From CAMEON01 sp045643785 (GTDB lineage: Bacteria; Bacillota; Clostridia; Oscillospirales; CAG-272): a DNA stretch of 6,455 nt. Positions 1 through 5,263 of this stretch are shown in pieces. Within the stretch, counting starts at the first letter, position 1. Each line of letters opens with the position of its first letter. The notes under the pieces were generated by a model. That model did no database searches. It saw nothing but the letters and a program-made list of their open reading frames with translations, and was not told the origin of the DNA. The translations under genes and the position numbers were made by a program. Location of the stretch: contig JAZRFR010000244.1 of the NCBI GenBank assembly GCA_045643785.1, positions 1 through 6,455 of the forward strand. The letters are read 5' to 3'.

Positions 1-557
1 GCTGCGACGTGACCGCCGATGGCATCACCGCATCCGTGGAGACGGATTACCCCCGCAACGGCAAGGTAACGGTTACCGCTACGGGCGCTTCCAGGCTTGC
101 CATCCGCATCCCCGCCTGGTGCGATGACTATACCCTGGATAAGCCCTACACGCTGGAAAACGGTTATGCCTTGGTGGAAAACGACGGTACCCCCGTCACC
201 GTGACCTTCGATCTCACTCCCCGCAAGGTCTGGGCAGATACCCGTGTTCTCCGCGCCGCAGGGCAGGCCGCCGTCATGCGCGGTCCCGTGGTCTACTGCG
301 CCGAGGGCGTGGACAACGGCGAGCGTGAGCTCCACAACTACGTGCTCACCCGCGATTTCACCGCCACCGAGGAGGGAAGCGAAGCCTACGGCCTGCCCAC
401 CCTCGCGGTGCCCTGTACCAAGCGGGTCACGGATCGCGGCGGCCTCTATCGCAATACCCCGCCCAAGACCGAGGAAGCCACCCTCAAGCTCATCCCCTAC
501 AACGCCTTCGCCAACCGCGCCGAAACCGATATGCGGGTGTGGTTCGCGGCAGAATAA
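1..557 (+). CDS. GH127-family glycosidase (beta-L-arabinofuranosidase-like), C-terminal fragment
   Basis: This is the last 184 residues of a protein whose start lies left of the window; the reading frame is open from base 3 to the TAA at 555-557. Visible motifs, numbered in the fragment, are RIPAWC (35-40), RGPVVYCAE followed by GVDN (93-105), IPYNAFANR (164-172) and MRVWF (177-181). This series is typical of the C-terminal beta-sandwich part of GH127/DUF1680 proteins, which release L-arabinofuranose from plant glycans such as arabinan or hydroxyproline-linked arabino-oligosaccharides. Characterised members are about 600-700 residues, so roughly the last quarter is present. The catalytic Cys and Glu of the family sit in the upstream helical barrel and cannot be checked here. 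The related family GH146 or another DUF1680 branch is possible, so substrate is not assigned. It converges on ylbJ and has no evident functional link to it. Confidence 0.8.
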   Translation, partial: CDVTADGITASVETDYPRNGKVTVTATGASRLAIRIPAWCDDYTLDKPYTLENGYALVENDGTPVTVTFDLTPRKVWADTRVLRAAGQAAVMRGPVVYCAEGVDNGERELHNYVLTRDFTATEEGSEAYGLPTLAVPCTKRVTDRGGLYRNTPPKTEEATLKLIPYNAFANRAETDMRVWFAAE

Positions 558-576
558 TCGTATCATTACCTTGAAA

Positions 577-598
577 GCGGCTCGCGACAGCGAGCCGC
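577..598. terminator. Perfect 9-bp hairpin between convergent genes, possible bidirectional terminator
   Basis: GCGGCTCGC (577-585) and GCGAGCCGC (590-598) are exact reverse complements around a GACA loop. The hairpin begins 19 bases after the glycosidase stop codon. Downstream on the plus strand is CTTCAACTTT and on the minus strand TTTCAAGG, so the T-tracts are short and interrupted. The position between two convergent genes suits a shared terminator, but as an intrinsic terminator it is weak by sequence. Confidence 0.5.
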
Positions 599-608
599 CT
601 TCAACTTT

Positions 609-706
609 GGGTTTGTGGGGGCGCTGGGGAGCGGGGGAGCGGCCTCCGGCGGCCAAGAACCTTTTTTCAAAAAGTTCTTTGGTGGGGGTTCGGGGGCAAC
701 GCCCCC
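609..706 (-). repeat. Hairpin-rich intergenic repeat cassette after ylbJ
   Basis: Read on the minus strand, starting two bases after the ylbJ stop codon, this region has three parts. First is a GC hairpin (GGGGGC arms, 692-697 and 701-706, 3-base loop). Second is an A/T-rich hairpin at 655-679 (AAGAAC ... GTTCTT with a T-run/A-run core). Third, it ends with CAGCGCCCCCACAAACCC (complement of 609-626). That last 18-mer is found exactly at 4686-4703 in the phoH-ybeY gap. The arrangement suggests a dispersed, structured intergenic repeat. No open reading frame here has gene character. It may act in RNA 3'-end formation, or it may be a small non-autonomous element; neither is shown. Confidence 0.6.
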
Positions 707-708
707 GC

Positions 709-1851
709 TTACCGTTTCCCCACCCGCGACAGGACCCAACCGGCCATGAACACGCCGTTGGTGATGAGGTCGGGCACCGAAATATCCCGCAGGGAGGTAA
801 AGGCGAGGATGGCGTCCAGGAGCACCCCGTCGGCGGGGTTGAGCCAAGCGGGCTTGAGGGTGAGGATCGCCGCCATGACTATGCCGCAGAGGATCCCTTG
901 AAAGGCCTTGGCGATGAGGTAGGGCTTGAAGGACAGCCCACGCCCCGCGCACAGGGTCATGACCTGGAAATGCACCGATATCCCCGACCAGCCCGCGAAG
1001 GCCGCCGTCAGAATGAGTCCCCATTCGCGGCTGGCCAGGGTGGAGGCCAGGCTGATCCCTCCCGTCATTTCCAAAAGCCCCGACAAAAGGGCGTAGCCCG
1101 TTTCCCCCGCACGCCCCGTGTCCCCCACGGCGCACCCCAAAGCCCCCGTCAGGGCCGAAAAAAAGATAACGTAAGCGCAGACGGTCAGCATGCCCGTGGC
1201 CGCACCCGATACGGCATTGGTGAAGGTCTCTACGCCCCCGATGTGCAGACCCGAGGGGAAGTGGGGATGCTCGGCGGGCTCCTCGGAACGCCGCAGAAAG
1301 AATTTCGCCAGAAACCCCACGAGAAACCCGCTCCCCAGCACCGTTCCGTAGAGAACCATACCCAGATGGCGGTTGCCATACAGCGACGTCCCCACCGCCG
1401 TGATGAGAAAGGCGGAGCTGGGGTTGTTGGTGAAGGTGAGCAGATGCTCGCACTCCGACTTGGATATGGCGTTGCGATCCAGCAGTGCCGCCGCCGTCCG
1501 CGCGCCTACGGGAAAGCCGCACATGGAACCGAGAAATACCGCCGATGCTCCTGCACCCGAAAGCCCGAAGAGCCACCGCATCAGCCGTGAAAATAACCGC
1601 CCGAAGGCCTCTCCCGCCCCGCTGGATACCAACAGCTCGGAGATGACCATGAAGGGAAACAGGGAGGGAATGACGGTGCGGGCGCAGAGGGTGAGTCCCC
1701 GTCCCATGTATTCGATGGCCGCATCCGCGTTCCGCAGAACCAGCACGAAGCAGAAGGTGGACATGAGGCAAAAGCCCACCTGCCCTGCCGAGGGCTTGTG
1801 GGGACGCTTGGCGCGGTCAGACGGAAAGAGGAAGCGGGTCTTGTGGGTCAT
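709..1851 (-). CDS. ylbJ: Sporulation integral membrane protein YlbJ
   Basis: This 380-residue polytopic membrane protein is close to the family's usual length of about 400. It contains the YlbJ signatures TVIPSLFPFMVISELL (59-74), GFPVGARTAA (112-121), FTNNPSSAFLI (140-150), LEMTGGI (260-266) and FAGWSGISVHFQV (285-297). The hydrophobic segments and the repeated gate-like halves are those of the nucleoside-recognition (Gate) superfamily. In B. subtilis, YlbJ is made in the mother cell under sigma-E and is needed for heat-resistant spores; what it transports, if anything, is unknown. The ATG at 1851 is chosen because a perfect GGAGG lies 7 bases upstream on the minus strand (1859-1863). The soluble basic N-terminus of about 28 residues (MTHKTRFLFPSDRAKRPHKP) before the first hydrophobic segment is ordinary. 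It is transcribed divergently from yqfC, another sporulation gene, which supports a sporulation role. No frameshift is seen. Confidence 0.92.
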   Translation of the reverse strand: MTHKTRFLFPSDRAKRPHKPSAGQVGFCLMSTFCFVLVLRNADAAIEYMGRGLTLCARTVIPSLFPFMVISELLVSSGAGEAFGRLFSRLMRWLFGLSGAGASAVFLGSMCGFPVGARTAAALLDRNAISKSECEHLLTFTNNPSSAFLITAVGTSLYGNRHLGMVLYGTVLGSGFLVGFLAKFFLRRSEEPAEHPHFPSGLHIGGVETFTNAVSGAATGMLTVCAYVIFFSALTGALGCAVGDTGRAGETGYALLSGLLEMTGGISLASTLASREWGLILTAAFAGWSGISVHFQVMTLCAGRGLSFKPYLIAKAFQGILCGIVMAAILTLKPAWLNPADGVLLDAILAFTSLRDISVPDLITNGVFMAGWVLSRVGKR

Positions 1852-1911
1852 GGAAATGCCTCCGGATGCATATGGTTCTGTACATGACTATATGGCAGGA
1901 GGGTGGTAAAC
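1852..1911. promoter_or_regulatory. Divergent ylbJ/yqfC intergenic region, candidate sigma-E-type promoter(s)
   Basis: This 60-bp gap must hold any promoter for both ylbJ (leftward) and yqfC (rightward). Two near-identical elements, CATATGG (1869-1875) and TATATGG (1889-1895), flank a central palindrome TGTACA (1879-1884). Read leftward, CCATATA, then 14 bases, then CATATGCA resembles the sigma-E pattern (-35 KMATATT, -10 CATACAnT), but only partly: about 5 of 7 at -35 and 4 of 7 at -10. The predicted start would lie next to or within the ylbJ Shine-Dalgarno sequence, which argues against this exact placement. The rightward match is weaker. The choice of sigma-E is inferred from the B. subtilis orthologues. 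Confidence 0.3.
1897..1903 (+). promoter_or_regulatory. Ribosome binding site deciding the yqfC start
   Basis: AGGAGGG lies 8 bases before the ATG at 1912. A GTG at 1903 in the same frame overlaps this Shine-Dalgarno sequence and so cannot be the start it serves. Confidence 0.85.
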
Positions 1912-2235
1912 ATGAATCCAAAGAAGCGAAAACTCACAGAAACGGAGCGCGAGAGGCGCCCCTTGACCGAATGGCTGGCGGTAAAGCTGGATATCCCTGC
2001 CGACACCCTCACCGACGGCCTTCGCCTGGATATGCGGGGGCGCAACACCCTCACGGTATATGGCTGCAGAGGGATACTGGACTACTCCCCCTGCGAGATC
2101 CGCCTCGCCCTTAAGGAGGGGGCGTTGACCGTTTGCGGTCAGCGGCTCATCTGCACCTCTTATCTGGCGGGAGCGGTGGGGATCGACGGGTGCATCTGCG
2201 CTCTGCGGTTCGAGGACGGGGAGGTGTCGCCGTGA
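1912..2235 (+). CDS. yqfC: Sporulation protein YqfC (YabP/YqfC family)
   Basis: This is a 107-residue soluble protein, near the usual length of about 95 for YqfC. After a basic N-terminus (MNPKKRKLTETERERR) it follows the YabP/YqfC beta-rich pattern: LRLDMRGRNTLTVYGCRGIL (37-56), DYSPCEIRLAL (57-67), a GALTVCGQRL segment (70-79) and a final GAVGIDGCICALRFEDG (87-103). The family partner YabP takes part in spore coat/cortex-related mother-cell functions; the molecular role of YqfC is not established. In B. subtilis yqfC is expressed under sigma-E. The ATG at 1912 is preferred over an in-frame GTG at 1903 because the ribosome binding site ends at 1903. Its stop overlaps the GTG start of yqfD by four bases, indicating translational coupling. 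Adjacency to yqfD, the standard partner gene, makes the identification firm despite modest sequence conservation. Confidence 0.88.
   Translation: MNPKKRKLTETERERRPLTEWLAVKLDIPADTLTDGLRLDMRGRNTLTVYGCRGILDYSPCEIRLALKEGALTVCGQRLICTSYLAGAVGIDGCICALRFEDGEVSP
2218..2224 (+). promoter_or_regulatory. Ribosome binding site deciding the GTG start of yqfD
   Basis: GGGGAGG inside the end of yqfC lies 7 bases before GTG at 2232. The longer in-frame extension back to 2133 lies wholly within yqfC and has no comparable site. Confidence 0.8.
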
Positions 2236-3437
2236 TTCCATCCATCCCCTATTTTTTTGTGGGCTTTCGCACCCTGTCCGTCTGCCGTGAGCATGCCGCA
2301 GACCTCTTGAATCTTTGCCGCGCCCACGGCCTCATCTACGAGAATTTCCGAAGCACCGAGGACGGCGGGATCTCCCTGCGCTTTCCCCGCCCTGTTGCAC
2401 GGCAGGCAGAAGCACTTTGCCGCGAACACGGAATACCCGTCACGGTGTGCAGCGAGGGGGGACTCCCCCATCTGCTCGCCCGTCTGGCCCGTCGCGCAGG
2501 TCTGGTCGTGGGGGCTGTGCTGGGGCTGATCCTCCTGGTCGCCGCCCAGAGCGTGGTCTGGGACATCCGCATCAGCGGCAATCAAGGTGTTTCGGATCAC
2601 GCCATTGAGGAGACCTTGGCCGCCTGCGGCTTTTCGGTGGGCACGTCACTCCGCGGCTTTGAGGCGGATAAGCTGGAGAACAACGTGCTCTTGCTGGATG
2701 ACCGTTTGGCTTGGATATCCGTCAATCGGAAGGGAACCGTGGCCTACGTGGAGGTGCGGGAGAAGATGCCCAAGCCCACGGCCGAATCGAATTCCCCTTG
2801 CGACATCGTGGCATCCATCGGTGGAGTGATCCAGCGGGTGGAATTGGAGGAGGGCAACGTGCGGGTCTCGGCGGGAAAGATCGTGGGGGAGGGAGAGGTG
2901 CTGGTCAGCGGCCTCTACGACAGCATGCAGGAAGGCATCCGTTTTACTACCGCGAAGGCCAAGGTCTACGCCCGCACCACGCGGGAGATATTGGTGCAGA
3001 TCCCCCTTACCTACGAGCAAAAGGTCTATGAAACCGAGACGGATGCCCCGAAGGGAGGGATTTGTCAAGAAAAAATCCTGAATTTTTTCGGAAATTACAT
3101 AAAATTCAAAAAAAAGACTGGAAATATACCGGAGTTTTGTGATATAATAGAAGATGAGAAATCATGGGCTCTTGCAGACGGGGTGGGATTCCCCATTTCG
3201 GTGCGAACCGTATGGTATGTTCCCTACACCGTGACCACCGTCACCCGCACCCTTGCAGAGGCCGAGGAGCTGGCCTACTTTGAACTCGCGAAGCAGATCG
3301 CCGCTCTCCCCGGGGGCGCGGAGCTCATCGGCAAAACGGTGACCGTCCACCACGGAAAGGAAGCCCTGACTCTGACCTGTATTCTTACCTGCATTGAGGA
3401 CATCGGGCGGGTAAGACCCATTGAAATTGCAGACTAA
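2232..3437 (+). CDS. yqfD: Sporulation membrane protein YqfD
   Basis: This 401-residue protein starts with GTG and overlaps the yqfC stop as GTGA. Its length matches YqfD proteins (about 400). Layout: an N-terminal soluble region (1-85) with Cys residues at 18, 29, 63 and 73; one transmembrane segment at about 89-109; a POTRA-like region beginning VVWDIRISGNQGVSDHAI (108-125) and ending near KGTVAYVEVREK (167-178); a beta-rich middle with GGVIQRVELEEGNVRVSAGK (197-216); and a conserved end with FPISVRTVWYVPY (320-332). The POTRA-like fold suggests the large C-terminal part lies outside the cytoplasm and handles protein-protein contacts. In B. subtilis it is sigma-E controlled; its precise function is unknown. 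Residues 277-310 are encoded by a stretch of 26% GC that appears to double as a promoter. The residues there (KILNFFGNYIKFKKKTG) look like normal family sequence, so I do not regard the stretch as an insertion. Confidence 0.92.
   Translation: MIPSIPYFFVGFRTLSVCREHAADLLNLCRAHGLIYENFRSTEDGGISLRFPRPVARQAEALCREHGIPVTVCSEGGLPHLLARLARRAGLVVGAVLGLILLVAAQSVVWDIRISGNQGVSDHAIEETLAACGFSVGTSLRGFEADKLENNVLLLDDRLAWISVNRKGTVAYVEVREKMPKPTAESNSPCDIVASIGGVIQRVELEEGNVRVSAGKIVGEGEVLVSGLYDSMQEGIRFTTAKAKVYARTTREILVQIPLTYEQKVYETETDAPKGGICQEKILNFFGNYIKFKKKTGNIPEFCDIIEDEKSWALADGVGFPISVRTVWYVPYTVTTVTRTLAEAEELAYFELAKQIAALPGGAELIGKTVTVHHGKEALTLTCILTCIEDIGRVRPIEIAD
3119..3148 (+). promoter_or_regulatory. Probable extended -10 vegetative promoter inside yqfD, directed at phoH
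   Basis: TGATATAAT at 3140-3148 is a perfect extended -10 element (TGnTATAAT). TGGAAA at 3119-3124, 18 bases upstream of the hexamer, matches four of six bases of the sigma-A -35 consensus. Upstream are A-runs (3107-3115, 3070-3075) that could act like an UP element. The 100 bases from 3061 to 3160 contain 26 G/C, in a region otherwise well above 50% GC. Transcription would begin near 3155, about 300 bases before the phoH start. Confidence 0.55.
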
Positions 3438-3458
3438 CACTCATATAGGAGTAGATAC

Positions 3459-4517
3459 ATGAACCAACGAATCATCAAGGTCGATACAGCCGAGACCACC
3501 TCCCTGATCTTCGGCACCTACGACGTCAACCTCCGCATCATTGAGGAGCGGTTTCCCGTGACCCTGCGAAACAAGTCGGGGGAGGACGGCACCGACGCCA
3601 TCCTCATCAGCGGTGAGAGCATGGATGCCGTGAACGGAGCCGCCGCCGTGGTGGAGTACCTTCGCGACATGGTGCGGCATACCACCGAGATCACGGATCA
3701 GTCGGTGCGCTACGTGGTGGATATGATCGGAAGCGGAAACGCGGGGGAGCTGGCCGACATCGGTTCGGACTGCATCTTCGTCACCGCCAAGGGCAAGCCC
3801 GTCAAGGCCAAGACCGTGGGGCAGTCCAAGTACGTGGACGCCATCCGCAAGAACACCATCGTCCTGGGTGTTGGCCCTGCGGGTACGGGTAAGACCTTTT
3901 TGGCCGTGGCTATGGCGGTCAAGGCGCTGAAGGAAAAGCAGGTCTCCCGCATCCTTCTCACCCGTCCCGCCATCGAGGCAGGCGAGCGCTTGGGCTTCCT
4001 CCCCGGTGATCTGCTCAGCAAGATCGACCCCTACCTCCGCCCCCTCTACGATGCGCTGGGGGAGATGCTGGGGCCCGAGAACCATCAGCGCTTGGTGGAG
4101 AAGGGTGTGATCGAGGTCGCTCCTCTGGCCTACATGCGAGGCCGTACTCTGGATGACGCCTTCATTATTCTGGACGAAGCCCAGAACGCGACCCCCGAGC
4201 AGGTCAAGATGTTTTTGACCCGCCTGGGCTTTGGCTCCAAGGTGGTGGTCACGGGTGACCTCACCCAGACCGACCTGCCCTACGGCCAGCGCTCGGGTCT
4301 GGCTTCCGCCATCAAGATCCTGGCGGGTATTGACGATATCGCCATCCACTACCTCTCCGAGAAGGACGTGGTGCGCCACCACCTCGTGCAGAAGATCATC
4401 CTGGCCTACGACGCCTACGACCGCGAGCAGGCCGCCAAGAAGCACAACGCAGAGTCCCGCGACCGTAAGGAAGGGAAGGAGAACGACAAAACCTTCCGCC
4501 CCAAAAGAAACCAGTAA
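3459..4517 (+). CDS. phoH: PhoH family ATPase (PhoH-like)
   Basis: This 352-residue cytoplasmic P-loop ATPase has Walker A GPAGTGKT (139-146), Walker B FIILDEAQ (235-242) and the PhoH motif TGDLTQTDLP (265-274). An N-terminal KH-like region of about 110 residues precedes the ATPase core, as in Gram-positive PhoH proteins. Other family hallmarks are LTRPAIEAGERLGFLPGDL (167-185) and DPYLRPLYDAL (190-200). PhoH proteins are linked to RNA metabolism and often sit beside ybeY; their cellular reaction is not settled. The ATG at 3459 has AGGAG 7 bases upstream (3447-3451) and starts 21 bases after the yqfD stop. The charged tail from about 322 (DREQAAKKHN...) makes it some 30 residues longer than the B. 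subtilis protein and is probably disordered. It can be read through from yqfCD or from the candidate promoter inside yqfD. The usual next gene, pgpH, is absent. Confidence 0.95.
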   Translation: MNQRIIKVDTAETTSLIFGTYDVNLRIIEERFPVTLRNKSGEDGTDAILISGESMDAVNGAAAVVEYLRDMVRHTTEITDQSVRYVVDMIGSGNAGELADIGSDCIFVTAKGKPVKAKTVGQSKYVDAIRKNTIVLGVGPAGTGKTFLAVAMAVKALKEKQVSRILLTRPAIEAGERLGFLPGDLLSKIDPYLRPLYDALGEMLGPENHQRLVEKGVIEVAPLAYMRGRTLDDAFIILDEAQNATPEQVKMFLTRLGFGSKVVVTGDLTQTDLPYGQRSGLASAIKILAGIDDIAIHYLSEKDVVRHHLVQKIILAYDAYDREQAAKKHNAESRDRKEGKENDKTFRPKRNQ

Positions 4518-4532
4518 ATTGCAGTTTGTGGG

Positions 4533-4551
4533 CCAGGGGCCCTGCCCCTGG
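4533..4551 (+). terminator. GC-rich hairpin just after phoH, possible pause or terminator
   Basis: CCAGGGGC (4533-4540) and GCCCCTGG (4544-4551) form an 8-bp perfect stem with a CCT loop, 16 bases after the phoH stop codon. No T-tract follows (ACCCCGC), so it is not a standard intrinsic terminator. It may be an RNA-stabilising 3' structure or part of the repeat. Confidence 0.4.
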
Positions 4552-4703
4552 ACCCCGCTTAAACCCTTCTTGAAAGAAGGGTTTAAGAATCCCAAGAACT
4601 TTTAAAAAAGCATTATCAAATAATTCTTTTTTGAAAGTTTTGGGGGTCAAGCCCCTTTTTCAAAAGGGGCTTGCGGGGGTGGGGGCAGCGCCCCCACAAA
4701 CCC
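4533..4703 (+). repeat. Multi-hairpin intergenic repeat region between phoH and ybeY
   Basis: This is the bulk of a 222-bp gap with no gene. Five inverted repeats follow one another: 4533-4551; TTAAACCCTTCTT/AAGAAGGGTTTAA at 4559-4571 and 4574-4586 (13 bp perfect); a long imperfect hairpin at 4591-4644; CAAGCCCCTTTT/AAAAGGGGCTTG at 4648-4659 and 4662-4673 (12 bp); and GTGGGGGC/GCCCCCAC at 4679-4686 and 4690-4697 (8 bp, AGC loop). The last overlaps CAGCGCCCCCACAAACCC (4686-4703), an exact inverted copy of 609-626. Order and sense relative to the upstream gene match the cassette after ylbJ. It looks like a composite of dispersed intergenic repeats; mobility is inferred, and I see no flanking target-site duplication. 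Confidence 0.7.
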
Positions 4704-4723
4704 GAATTTATATTTTATCATAA

Positions 4724-4730
4724 ACAGGAG
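4724..4730 (+). promoter_or_regulatory. Ribosome binding site deciding the ybeY start
   Basis: ACAGGAG ends 9 bases before ATG at 4740, in a short AT-rich leader (4704-4739). A TTG at 4671 in the same frame lies inside the hairpin repeat and has no site of its own, so it is rejected. Confidence 0.75.
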
Positions 4731-4739
4731 ATACATATT

Positions 4740-5240
4740 ATGCAACACGTACCGCCTATGATCTACTTCATGAACGACCAGGACAAGCTTCCTGTGACCT
4801 ACAAGCTGAAGATGCTGACCCGCCGCGCGGTGGAGACCGTCATTGAGCACGAGCAGTACAACAATTCCTGCGAGGTGTCCATCACCTACACCGACAACGA
4901 GCAGATCCACGCTCTGAATCTGCAGTATCGCGGAGTAGATCGCCCCACCGACGTGCTGTCTTTCCCCATGATGGACTTCTCGGGGGAGAGTGACGAGCCC
5001 GTAGCGGACGAGCCCGTGGTGAGCCTGGGAGACATCGTGATCTCTTTGGAAAGAGCTCTGGAGCAGGCCGAGGAATACGGCCACAGCTTTGAGCGGGAGG
5101 TGGCCTTCCTGACGGTGCATTCCATGCTCCATCTCTTGGGTTACGACCACGAGACGAGTGAAGCGGACGACCGCGACATGCGCGCCCGCCAGAGAGCCAT
5201 TATGGACATTATGGGTCTGACTGTTGAGAGCGCCGAATAA
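4740..5240 (+). CDS. ybeY: Endoribonuclease YbeY (rRNA maturation factor)
   Basis: This is a 166-residue cytoplasmic metalloprotein of normal family length. The zinc-binding signature HSMLHLLGYDH gives His127, His131 and His137 (HxxxHxxxxxH). It also has the conserved YRGVDRPTDVLSFP (63-76) and LGDIVIS (96-102). YbeY is a single-strand endoribonuclease needed for correct processing of the 16S rRNA 3' end and for 70S quality control; it is known to work with Era in several bacteria, and era lies one gene downstream here. The ATG at 4740 is chosen on its ribosome binding site; an in-frame extension reaches back into the hairpin repeat and reads as unrelated sequence. In B. subtilis, pgpH (yqfF) normally precedes ybeY, but a repeat-filled gap replaces it here. 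Transcription may come through that gap from phoH; no convincing separate promoter was found. Confidence 0.95.
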   Translation: MQHVPPMIYFMNDQDKLPVTYKLKMLTRRAVETVIEHEQYNNSCEVSITYTDNEQIHALNLQYRGVDRPTDVLSFPMMDFSGESDEPVADEPVVSLGDIVISLERALEQAEEYGHSFEREVAFLTVHSMLHLLGYDHETSEADDRDMRARQRAIMDIMGLTVESAE

Positions 5241-5263
5241 TCCCACTATAAGGAGTTACGAGC

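Noticed and set aside
655..706. The hairpins after ylbJ as a standard Rho-independent terminator.
   Set aside because: On the minus strand neither hairpin is followed by a T-tract, so I list the region as a repeat rather than as a terminator.
244..1590. A 448-codon open frame on the plus strand spanning the glycosidase end and ylbJ.
   Set aside because: It crosses the intergenic hairpins and runs opposite ylbJ; the translation is rich in Pro, Arg and Gly with no domain character, as expected of an antisense frame in GC-rich coding DNA.
566..1771. A 401-codon minus-strand frame overlapping ylbJ.
   Set aside because: It is a frame shadow of ylbJ, with an Arg/Gly/His-rich composition, no plausible start, and continuation through the repeat.
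3061..3160. The low-GC stretch in yqfD as a small foreign insertion.
   Set aside because: The frame is unbroken, the encoded residues fit a YqfD protein, and total length matches the family. A promoter explanation fits better.
3441..4595. A 384-codon minus-strand frame opposite phoH.
   Set aside because: It mirrors phoH, which has complete Walker motifs and a ribosome binding site. The antisense translation has no recognisable features and extends into the hairpin repeat.
4533..4703. The closely spaced hairpins as a CRISPR array.
   Set aside because: The arms differ in sequence from hairpin to hairpin; there is no constant repeat with unique spacers and no cas gene.
4671..4739. An N-terminal extension of YbeY from a TTG codon.
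   Set aside because: The extension is translated hairpin repeat (MRGWGQRPHKPEF...), absent from YbeY proteins, and the ATG at 4740 has its own ribosome binding site.
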